This document shows, piece after piece, positions 48,001-57,311 of a stretch of 64,000 bases of DNA. The stretch covers positions 36,119,706 to 36,183,705 of the forward strand of contig NC_045139.1 in assembly GCF_008831285.2 (NCBI RefSeq). The letters are read 5' to 3'. Both the position numbers and the translations under genes were made by a program. The notes beneath the pieces are model-generated. The model was not told where the DNA came from, searched no databases, and was given only the letters and a program-made list of their open reading frames with translations. This stretch comes from Nymphaea colorata (Eukaryota > Streptophyta > Magnoliopsida > Nymphaeales > Nymphaeaceae). Numbering within the stretch: position 1 is the first letter of the stretch; the number at the start of each line of letters is the position of its first letter.

Positions 48001-49071
48001 AAGTTAAAAACCAACAGCACCAGAAAAATTGGAATGTAGAACCACCTTAATGAAAGCAAACAAAGAAAATGATCATAGGTGATTAACACATTAAAACGTA
48101 GCAAAAAATCTTAAAATCATAAACCATGGATCAAGCAAAGAATACAAATCATTGACATAAGAGTAAGCAAACACAGCTACTAAGCGAACTACTAAACATA
48201 CCTTACTCATGGAATCATCAGAATCCTCGGTACAACACTTCCGACACTCGGATACCAGTGCTGAAACCGACAGAAACGTGGAAATGTCAAAATTCATCAT
48301 CAGTCTAATAAATTAATCATCCTCCAGAACGACACAACCATCTACCTTACAAGAAAAATGCAACAATACCTAGTTTACAAAGTGGGGTGCTTATAAGTAG
48401 ATGCATACATAGAGCGCCAACAAAAACGGGAGTCTATGTCTTAAAAACAACTAGGTAGTATATTATCTTGACGCAGTTTTAAGGAACCATTTCCAATTGG
48501 CTTCCCAAACTTCTGGAATTTATTGCGCTGTCCTCCCCTCCTCTATAAAACCACACACCACCAAACAACGGACAACCCAACAGAGCCAGAACTAAAGAAA
48601 TCTTCTCTTAGCCACCCGCCAAAGAAATGTTCAATTCTAAACACCCAAAAACTAAAAAAACTAGACGTCATCATTGTTACAAAACCAATTTTAAAAATCG
48701 CAAAAGATCAGAAAACCTTGGAGTTCAACATAACAACATCAGGTCACGAAGGGAAATATATGAAGAAAGAACAGCATAATTTCTCCAATAACCCGCCGAA
48801 AGGGGCTGGAGCCTGGATCTATCTCAATCCGTCAACGAATAATTTATAGGCAATCAGATCTTCAACCAAAAAGAAATAAGGGGATGAGAGCCAAAGGATC
48901 ACCATCGTCCTTGACGTATTCCGCCAAGGTGTTGCAGTCGGAACAGAGGGCGAGGCCCGTGAACCCTAATTCCTCGCATGTCTTGGGGCTCAATTTGCCA
49001 TCCTTCTCGGAGTGAACCAGGAGGAAACTGAAGGCAACCTGGAGGAGAACTACTAGCAGAACCAACTTCAT
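45012..49071 (-). CDS. SELENOF: SELENOF/Sep15-like ER thioredoxin-fold protein, non-seleno form
   Basis: Exons in coding order: 49071-48903, 48260-48202, 46439-46258, 45087-45012. Phases agree; 161 residues. In animals this ER-resident protein binds UDP-glucose:glycoprotein glucosyltransferase and helps glycoprotein folding quality control. A signal peptide (KLVLLVVLLQVAFSFLLVHS) is followed by the Cys-rich UGGT-binding region (CEELGFTGLALCSDCNTLAE, then SECRKCCTEDSDDS), then the thioredoxin-like domain (YSGAILEVCMRKLVFYPEIV, SPPKLIMV, IDNWKREHVQQFL). Animal copies have Cys-Gly-Sec where this has Cys-Met-Arg, as I recall for plant homologues, so the redox pair is absent and no SECIS element is expected. 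The ATG at 49071 was chosen because it opens the signal peptide; the upstream in-frame sequence is leader. Intron 2 is enlarged by a transposon. Confidence 0.92.
46530..46737. mobile_element. Partial copy related to the adjacent hAT-like element
   Basis: TTTTTTATAGAAAAACATGTCACACATAA-like wording, with repeated motif ATGAACATTCAT, resembles 46890-46990 inside the neighbouring element (ATATAAAAAATTCATTACAC, AATGAACCTTCAT). It looks like a truncated copy side by side or nested. Confidence 0.4.
46738..47459. mobile_element. hAT-like element in SELENOF intron 2
   Basis: Flanks TTAAACAT (46730-46737) and TTATACAT (47460-47467) match at 7 of 8 positions. The right terminus on the minus strand reads CAGTGTTATCCGTATCGTAG; the left is CAATATTGTAAAAGCCACATCG, weakly similar. 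TATCGG/GATACG words cluster at both ends around an AT-rich core. No coding capacity. Confidence 0.6.
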
Positions 49072-49496
49072 GCTCTCCCTCCCTCCTCTCTCGTTTCTTC
49101 CAGGAGCCCTTTTTACTATGGACAATCCATTTATTTGGTTTTCCTTTTCAAACAAATTGCGGACAAAATACAGAGGATACAACTTGAAAAAAGAAGACGA
49201 GAATAAGATGTTTATTTCTTACACTAATATGTGACGGAAAATCATATGAAAAGTGCAAGAAGTGTACTATTTTTTCATTGTTTGAGAAGTGTTGGAAGGA
49301 AAAAAAAAATCAGAAACTCAGAGGACAGGATGCTGATGCATTTGGATAAGTATTATTTAACCTCGGGCCATTTGGGTGATGCTATGAATCCATATTAAAT
49401 TTATATCTGTTAAATCAGTTAGGATTCAAATTAATTGATATTTGTTGTTTTTTGTTCTTCAATAACAATTGATGGTAATGAGTATAGAATTAATTG

Positions 49497-49529
<33 letters not shown>

Positions 49530-50449
49530 TAGTACGATAAAAACCAAAACATTTACTTTTTTAGCTAAAAAATATTATAGACAAAATAAAAGCATCCTAA
49601 TATGTTCATAAAAACTAATTTGATGCAAAACATGTTTAAACATGCTTTAGTTTAAGTTGTTCTTATAAAAAGATGGTGATTTCTCTATCATCAAATTTTT
49701 GATGTTATACAAGCCGTTTAATTTATTGTAAAAATATAAATAAATAAATAAATAAAGATCAATTTCATATGTGTTTCCCATTAACTTACTTTTAAGAAGA
49801 CTAGATTGCAAAGAAATATACCATAATTATTGCATTTAACCAATTGAATTTTGTCCTGACTTAGTGGTTAGGGATTTATCATATATAGTAAATGATGAGT
49901 TTGCTTAACAAATACTAACTAGATGATGAAAGTACTTATCATTTTTTTTTCCTGTTTTTCTTTCAACCATATATCGAATCATATTGTTAATTAAATCAAA
50001 GCATGTTTTGTATCAAAATAACTATTATAAACATATTAGAATGTTTATATTTTTTAAAATAATTTTCTAGCAAAAAATTAGATATATATATATATATATA
50101 TAGTTTAATAGTACCTTTATAATAAAAAAATGAACGGCTCCTATAGCGTCAACATTTTGATATTTGAAAATTCAACTTTTTTCATAAAAACAATAAGAAT
50201 CAAAGCATGTTTTATATGAAAAAGGTGATCATAAATATATTATGATGTTTATATTTTTAAAAAAAGAGAGAGAGAAACGGAAGAAGAAAAACTGGTACGT
50301 GGTAAAGGCAGGATATGAGTAGGAACAACACCACATGTCTATTTTCAGATTCAAACCGACATTGCACACCCTGACGATAATAACATTGTAAATTTCAATA
50401 ACTAATTTGCATGGGAACTAATTTTTGGATCGTAGCTTAATCAACAGCC
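49072..50449. other. AT-rich intergenic region upstream of SELENOF
   Basis: The first hundred bases are SELENOF 5' UTR/promoter on the minus strand. (AT)n runs at 49498-49525 and 50083-50101, AAAT repeat at 49737-49756. CATGTTT/TTAAACATG-like words recur at 49625-49650, 50000 and 50200. No gene recognised. Confidence 0.45.
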
Positions 50450-51096
50450 GCAGTAATGCATATTTGTACAACAGTCAAATTTCCTCTTCTCCTCATCCTC
50501 ACACCTCTGAATATTCTAGGCATCGGAAACAACCGTCAGCCTGTAGTAGCAGCCTTATCAAGGGTCTAACACATTCTTTCATTCTTGTCACTCGGTGGCG
50601 GGTTTCCGCCCTCGACGTTGCTTGATGGGGACCCAAATCCTCTGCTCGCCAGGAAGCTCCATCGACTGCCATAGAAGCTCCATCCCCAAGGTATCCACCC
50701 CTGTCTGATGCATAGCTCGCTGGAGGAGAGGCGGACGAGGACTCTTGCCCCCTCCCCTCCCCATTCGCAACCCTGACCTGACTCTCTCTCGCATTCACAA
50801 GCTCTCTCTCTCACCATCCAGGACATAGTCACCACCACCTTGACTCATTGCTAGAGATTGAGCAGGAGCGTTCCTATTCAGGTCCCGGTCGACGAGACGA
50901 GGGTGAAGAGGAGGCAGGTGAGAGAGAGAACCTGCGAGGCTCAAATGAGAACCTTTAAGGGCCACAACTTTTATCCGCAGATGAACGTCGGACCTATTTA
51001 GGTCCGACGCTTTTCCGCAGACAAAAGTCTGTGAAAACACACTTTTCATCGAGGTGTTTTCTTCCGTGCGTGATGGAGCACGGACGAAACAGCAGA
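50450..51096. other. GC-rich anomalous block beside the copy A breakpoint
   Basis: Markedly richer in G+C than its flanks, with frames on both strands but no family resemblance. Contains short inverted repeats and TTTTATCCGCAGA/CTTTTCCGCAGA direct repeats, as in subterminal regions of CACTA-type transposons. It ends exactly where duplicated sequence starts (51097). Confidence 0.4.
50986..51009. repeat. Perfect 9-bp stem inverted repeat
   Basis: CGTCGGACC, a TATTTA spacer, then GGTCCGACG. A CAGACAAAAGTCTG palindrome follows at 51017-51030. Confidence 0.9.
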
Positions 51097-54000
51097 GATT
51101 TATAGTATATATCTCAAATTCTCTATGGATCAGAAATGGTAGTAGGAGTGAAGACAATCAAACAACCATTGATGTCGTGCACAGGTGGGCACAAGCACAA
51201 AATTTAAAAGGAAATTTTTTTAGGAAATGAAAAAATGATGATAAGAAAATGACATGGCATTTCCTTCCAATAGTCCTTAAGAGTTAAGAGCTCTTGAAGG
51301 TGAGTGCATACCATTAGGATTCAGGAGTATTCAGGCATTACACCATAGCTGCAGACTTTCAAAAAGATATCCAAGTGATGGGATAGTTACTTTGTTTTAT
51401 TAAATTTGCAGATATACTACCACTAATTACAGGTCTTAGGCAGGCAGTAATGGTGGATTATGGTGGTCATGGGTCTGAACTGCAAGCACACCTGTGCGTT
51501 TTACTAGATTTGATTAAAAAGTTATGAACTTCATTACTTCATATATATAGAACTGTACTCTCGGTGCGGTTGTTCACTTCCCATGCAATCTGATAAAATC
51601 TTGCTTTGTCAGCTATTCTACATTTTAATGCTGCCAGTATGTACTCGGTGAATGATAAAATTCTATGTCAGAAATTTTGAAAATGAAACCTGCAACGCCT
51701 ATGTGGGAGGATTTTCTAACCTAATTACATGCCATTGGTTTGAACGAAGAACGAAGTATAGGATGTGTAATAATGATAGTTGATCTGTAACTGCAGCAAA
51801 GAATATTTTGGGTTTAGAGCCCAAATGAGCTTCTCACTCTGCACCAATGTATAATTTGCAACCAAAGTTTGATATATATCAGCCTAACGCCGAATGATGT
51901 TTTGTTAGTTTTCTTGTATGAGGAGAGAGTGTTCCAAATCATGACACTGGAGCATTCTTCTCATTCCTTGGAAGTGTCTTTCTCAGTCAGAAATCCACTG
52001 TTTCTAGGAATCCCATAATTGTGCTAAATTCCTTTTCAGATTCTCCTCCTTCATATGCTTCCCACTCCCATTTCGTCCTCTACTCCTCTGTGCTCCCCAG
52101 GAGCTAGTTCTTGTCCTCTCCTTGTTTTGCAACTCATATACCAACTTCTGTTGCACATAATGTAGTTAATTTTATGTTCTGGTTTTTTCAGGAGTGGGAA
52201 TTAATTTAAGTTAGTAACTCTATTTTTTTGTGAATAAGAATGTTAGTGGCCATGTGGAAGCTCATTATATGTTTGCAGACAGTTGAATCATTTGAGGGTT
52301 AGCGAGTAGCTAGAGGTTGAGCATTCCTGCTTCTTGGAGAAGATATAGTACGTACAACTATAGAAACATTCTGGTGTCGGTAAAGAAGCAATTTTTTTGT
52401 GTGGGATTTGTTTTGCCAATACTTCAAATTACAATTTGGATGGTTGAATATTCACCTTTCAGTAACATGTCAACTGATGCAACCTGTAAATTTGTATAAG
52501 AGCCACAGAAATTTATGGTAATCCACCTTTTGTTCCTTTTTGGACAGCAATCATCATTGTTTGAACCTTTAAGGGTCATGATAATTGAGGACATGATCTA
52601 CTTAATACCTATCAGAGGACTTGGCAAGCCTATGCTTGAAAAGAGAGCTACTATTTGTAGACATTGATAAAGACCCTCCAAAGGTTGACTTGATTGGTTC
52701 CTTCACAGGCTTTTTTCCCATCAACCTGTCTGGTTCTTTATTTTTTCTGAATAATGACAAATTTAATTGTGCCTGTGGCAGACGCTTCTATAGAAAGATG
52801 GACAGGTAGTATCATCGCAGCTTGAATCAATTCAGAAAATGCTCTTCTCACTACTTTGTGTTCATGAACTGAACAAAGACCTACTGGCAGATATCCCACC
52901 CTTTCTGGGGATTTGACCCCTAGAAAAAGTGTTGGTTGAGCAATCTGGTTGTCAGAAAGATCCTGCTAATGAATTGTCTGGGCTTATCGACCTTAGCAGC
53001 TTGATGCAGGAAAGCCATGTTACTCTGCCCACTCTGAATGGGTAAACCATCTTTTTATTGGCAGGCACAGGTGCTAGTTGTTCACTTTATCTATTCATGC
53101 ATCCCTGAGACAACTCAACTCTAGCTGCTTTTACAATTGTCAGCATCCTGACTTTTAGTGTCCATTCTGCAGATACATGACCAAACATATATTTGCTGCT
53201 TTGTTCAGATGTATGCATTACTTGAGTGTTGCACCGGCAGGTTCTGAAGTATGCCAGTTTAAGGTGCTCTAATTCAATCATACATGCAGGGAAAACAAAA
53301 AGATAGAAGAATCATATGTTTATACCTAAACAGTTTCACATTTTTAGCTTATGTGGCAGCTGATAAATATAATATTCAAAATCTTAAATCTGTTGGAACT
53401 GCAAAAGCTAATGGTTAATATGATAACACAAATTCAGATAGTTATATTAAGAAAACAGAAGCCACCATATTTTTGAGTTGGCTATTCTCAGAAATTAACC
53501 AGATTTGCATTTTTTAGACTTGAATTATGTGAGAGCTTTTAAATATAAACCAAAAATAACGAATTTATTTTTATATGCAAAGGCTGTGGTACTGACTGTT
53601 GAAACAAATCCAGATACTTATCTAACAATCGCCACTATATATTAGAATGGACTCTGCTTGGAAGTTGACTCCGTTTGGTAGCCAGTGTACAACTGTAGTT
53701 GTGACGGAAATTTAAACCTAGAATATCTACATATATGTCTAGCTGATGCAAGCACATGTACTGGTTTAGTTCATCATTTGAATGCTTTGTGGCCGAGTGT
53801 CTGCCATCTGGAAAATAGTCACTGATCTACATATTTATGGCTAGGTGTGTACGGAATAAGATGTAATCATGTAATTATATTCCACATGTTCACATCTTAA
53901 GTTTGTGTATGCATGTGTGGAGCCTCATATGGCAAGGCACGTGCCGTGGTTTTACTGCAGAGAAACAACTCATAACTCCTCAGAGATTAAGTTATAATGA

Positions 54001-54649
54001 TGCAGTGGAAGAACTTATTAAGTATTCTGAGGTTAAGTTCCTTCCTAGTTTATTCCAGGTGGTTCAATAGGAAACCTCTGCCCTCATCGACATTGACAGC
54101 CAGACCATTTGACTGCTTACATAATGTACAATCTTCTGATAAAACTTGGTTAGGGCAACTGAGACATGGATCAATCTTCTGTATGCAAGTGGGTAGTCTT
54201 CAACCAATCAGTTACTAATTTTTCCAAAAGTTTGCACAGTAATCATCTTGAGCACTGTGTGTAGGCAATCTCTACATTGTTTATTCATTTTGCTTACCCT
54301 ACAAGTATGAAATCTTTAGTACTGATGCTGTACACTGCTGAATGACTGTGATTCTGAAATGCAACCAAAAATCAAATTATGATTGTTTTGTTTAATTGAA
54401 TTTTATTCATCTTATTTGCAGATGCTTCTTGATTATCCAGTTGCTTATTTGTTCACTAAAGATCATGTTGCTGATGCAATATCAAACCTGTCTTCCGAGC
54501 CTCTTCACCTTTACATGATTTTGGTTTGCAGGTATGACAGTGACCTATTCCTGCAGTTTAATCTCACTTACAACCTTTTATCCTAATGCGTTAGGATTTT
54601 TTTTCTTTGCAGAAATGTGGTATCCAAGAAGGACAATTTTCCTAATGAG
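51097..54649 (+). pseudogene. DUF4504/C1orf74-like gene, truncated and broken copy A
   Basis: Matches the copy beginning at 61705. Exon remnants: 51412-51520, 52548-52696, 52782-53041, 54422-54531, 54613-54649. Exon 1 is missing, since homology starts inside intron 1. Lesions compared with copy B: damaged donor after the second exon (AAGTTATG for AAGGTCTG), a 14-bp deletion at 52620, loss of two G near 52696, in-frame TAG at 52791-52793 (CAG in copy B) and in-frame TGA at 52914-52916 (GGA in copy B). At the 54422 exon one base seems lost, since the expected NG-W-LL join is out of phase. Later exons read LLDYPVAYLFTKDHVADAI, recalling the family's conserved YPVVYLFSKEHIADA. No C-terminal exon is seen. 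The function of the family is unknown to me. Confidence 0.8.
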
Positions 54650-55532
54650 GTATAATTGCTTGTCTATGCTCCATTTCAAGTTAGTTCTCTGCTTTTCAAG
54701 TCTCGTTGTCTTGGCAGTCTTTTGACTGTCTGTATAGCTAAATTGTCTTCAAAACGCTGTGTAACTGTATGTAGGCAAACTGAAAATTTATGGGTTGTTG
54801 ATTTCCTGCTATAAGCAACGTGACATGGTTACGGGACCTGTTTATCTAAACCATCAAAACCCTGAAGCACGTTAGCAGGTTTGACATGGTCATTTAAAGT
54901 GGAAAAAATTGAATGCAATGAGAGCCACTGAGAATTGCATGGGCAACAATGACAAGTTATAGCAGTTCTGTTTTAGAAATATTATTCAATTTTGGAAATT
55001 CTCTCTCCTTTTCACAAATTAGACCATGATTTTTCGTTATATCTTCCTAGCTTTTCTACATCTCTGCTTTTATGCGTATTTCTCTGAAAGCCCTAGCAAA
55101 CATTTGATATTGTTTAGATTATATTCCAAATCTCATGATTTTCTTGGGATTTGTGTAACTTAAAAAAATCATAAAGAAGTGCTAATGCCTCCATAAACCA
55201 TTGTCAGGTGCTCATTAATATCAATTTAGTGACTTTTTTTTAGCTACATATATTCTTTAAAATTTAAACATCTAGTGACATCATGCACAGGAAGCATTGA
55301 ACTCCCCGATATATCGACACGTACATGTGTATATATATGCATATAATATATATAGAAAAAAGAGAAAGCAAGATACCCTTTCATAAACTCATGAACGTAC
55401 AAGTAGATTGAGAGTGTGAAAGTAACGGCTCGTACTTCTCTAGGTAGTAAGCATTTTGAGAGCGATTTCATCTCTATGGTCAACAACAATGGGAACAGTT
55501 TGCCATTTCATCTTTCTGTTCTAAAACCATGG
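54650..55532. other. Intergenic, 3' of copy A and 3' of the TIR locus
   Basis: AT-rich, with no convincing match to the missing C-terminal exon of the DUF4504-like gene. The last part is the 3' UTR of the minus-strand TIR locus. Confidence 0.45.
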
Positions 55533-55817
55533 CTACATGGGGCGTTTGGTGTTGGGGCTGGCCTTCATCATCCCATCAAGCTGCAACGAATAGCGCTCCT
55601 GCTGTTCTCTGATCAGCTGGTCAAATTGCTGCAAGTATTCTTCCTCCAGTCGATTCAATTGCTTTCCTGTTGTCTGCCATGTTTCTTCTTGACTCGTGTT
55701 TGTTTGTGTTCTAATATCAGGGTTGGGCCTCATCTGTCGACCAATTTGCGCCATGAGCTGCTCCTGTTGTTGCTTTATAAGCTGGTCAAATTGCTTCCTG
55801 TAGATCTGCTGCTGTTG

Positions 55818-56159
55818 CTTCCATTGATCATCTGCGGCCTCCATTGCCGGTCTCCGGTGAGGTTCATCCCCAACGAAGCAGCTACCCTTCATCTCCTCAG
55901 CAAATTGCAAGAGGAACTGCTCGCTCTGTTGCTCTACCACCTTTTGAAGGGCTTCAATTCCGGGAGTTTTCCAAGTTTGGACTCCAAACAAAGGCTTGGA
56001 GTTCAGCTCCTCAGCAAGTTGCATCAAATACTGCTCGTGCTGCTGCTCTGCCACCTTCTCCAATGCTTGCATTCCCGGAGAATATTGTTGAGTTGGTGTC
56101 CCTAACACAGGCATCTGCCTCATGTCGTCGGCAAATTTCATCAGCCACTGCTCTTGCTG
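55818..56159 (-). repeat. Three exact-period 38-residue (114-bp) coding repeats
   Basis: Units begin QQEQWLMKFADDM, QQHEQYLMQLAEEL and QQSEQFLLQFAEEM, 38 residues apart. The first two share PG(M/I)xALxKVxE at their ends; the third ends PAMEAADDQWK. QQQQIYRKQFDQL follows at the next 38-residue step. Beyond it a second repeat class of 55 residues occurs (YRKQFDQLIKQQQEQ and YLQQFDQLIREQQER). The pattern suggests amphipathic helices that oligomerise. Confidence 0.88.
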
Positions 56160-56639
56160 CCGCTTCATCTGGTTTTGGATGGCCATGTACCCTGCACTGC
56201 TGCCACTCATACCAGCCAAGTTGTAGGGTCCATAGATGAGTTCTTGCCAAACTTGATCAACAATCAAGCGGATCAGTGCCGCCTCATTGCTGCCCTTGTA
56301 AAGGAACACAAGCAAAATACTGAATCAGAATTAGATTGATTCGTTTCTTACTGAAATCAACAACAGAAGCATGGAGTGGGCCTGAGATCTCAGCAGATTA
56401 ATGGGCAGTTGGGCATAACGCTTGCGGATCGAACACCCAACTGCGCCTTTAAGACTCACCCATTAGCAACGTTTCTGAGATCGTAACCAGAGATACCAGC
56501 AGCTTCCCGCAAAGCCTTCCTCCACTCCATCACCGTGCTCCTGTCGAAGCGTAGTTGGTAGCTCTGGAAGGCTGCCTCGAAAGTACCTCTCTGATGCTGG
56601 ACGTCGGAAGGATCGACGTGGTAGAAGATGGGGATGATC

Positions 56640-57181
56640 TTCTTCCTGAACTCTATCATCTTGGCCAGCTCCATACCATTAGGCACCACCTGGAGTCCGC
56701 ATAGGACGGAGACAGTATGGGTATGCAGACGGCCGACCTCTCGATCGCACTGACTATCCGCTCTTTGATATTATTTCCCCTCTCCAAGCTCTCCTCGTCG
56801 ATGAAAGACTTGATGCCTCTCTGATACAGAGCTTCATGGAGGTGTCCTGCGAAGCCTTTCCGAGTGTCTTCCCCTCTGAAACTGAGAAACACTTCAAACT
56901 CTATGGAAGATTCTTCCTGAACTCTATCATCTTGGCCAGCTCCATACCATTAGGCACCACCTGGAGTCCGCATAGGACGGAGACAGTATGGGTATGCAGA
57001 CGGCCGACCTCTCGATCGCACTGACTATCCGCTCTTTGATATTATTTCCCCTCTCCAAGCTCTCCTCGTCGATGAAAGACTTGATGCCTCTCTGATACAG
57101 AGCTTCATGGAGGTGTCCTGCGAAGCCTTTCCGAGTGTCTTCCCCTCTGAAACTGAGAAACACTTCAAACTCTATGGAAGA
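56640..57181 (-). repeat. 271-bp tandem duplication inside the TIR exon
   Basis: 56640-56910 and 56911-57181 appear identical by eye. The period is not a multiple of three, so the second copy is in a different frame. Near-identity means a very recent event or an assembly artefact. Confidence 0.95.
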
Positions 57182-57303
57182 CGAAGAAGATGAACCTGAT
57201 GATGATAATGATGACATGGGTGACAGATTTATGATAAAGCTATGTGAGAAGAAGAAGAAGAAGAAGGAGAAGAGTGGCAGTGGAAGAGAAGCAGTCTGAT
57301 TGG

Positions 57304-57311
57304 AATTTTAT
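57304..57311 (-). promoter_or_regulatory. TATA box of the TIR locus
   Basis: CTATAAAATT on the minus strand about 90 bp upstream of the ATG at 57217, followed by a CTT/TCT-rich leader (57247-57270). Confidence 0.55.

Larger units (their letters stand above)
55533..57217 (-). pseudogene. TIR domain fused to Gln/Glu-rich repeats; TIR exon disrupted
   Basis: The ATG at 57217 opens a Ser-rich leader and TIR start (FEVFLSFRGEDTRKGFAGHL, ILSPSYADSRWC). A 271-bp tandem duplication repeats this half at 56640-56910. In both copies five extra bases (ATGGT) after WCL shift the frame just before the Glu of MELAKMIE. TIR's second half (PIFYHVDPSDVQHQRGTFE...GYDLRNVANG) is open to a donor after 56460. Exon 2 (56319-55533) joins in phase, starts with the usual linker (YKGSNEAALIRLIVDQVWQEL), then has no NB-ARC or LRR but about 215 residues of Q/E-rich repeats to a stop at 55533. 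TIR domains cleave NAD+ and signal immunity. As written the product is a 96-residue truncated TIR; splicing from a GT in copy 1 (56948) to the AG at 56662-56661 in copy 2 would restore frame but drop ELAK. Intact alleles may exist. Confidence 0.75.

Noticed and set aside
50499-50838. Overlapping frames in the GC-rich block
   Set aside because: Several frames are open on the same strand with no domain, signal or splice logic; composition explains them.
55416-56105. 229-residue plus-strand frame
   Set aside because: Antisense to the Q-rich exon; the long frame is a by-product of its repeated CAG/GAG-rich codons and Leu/Ser bias.
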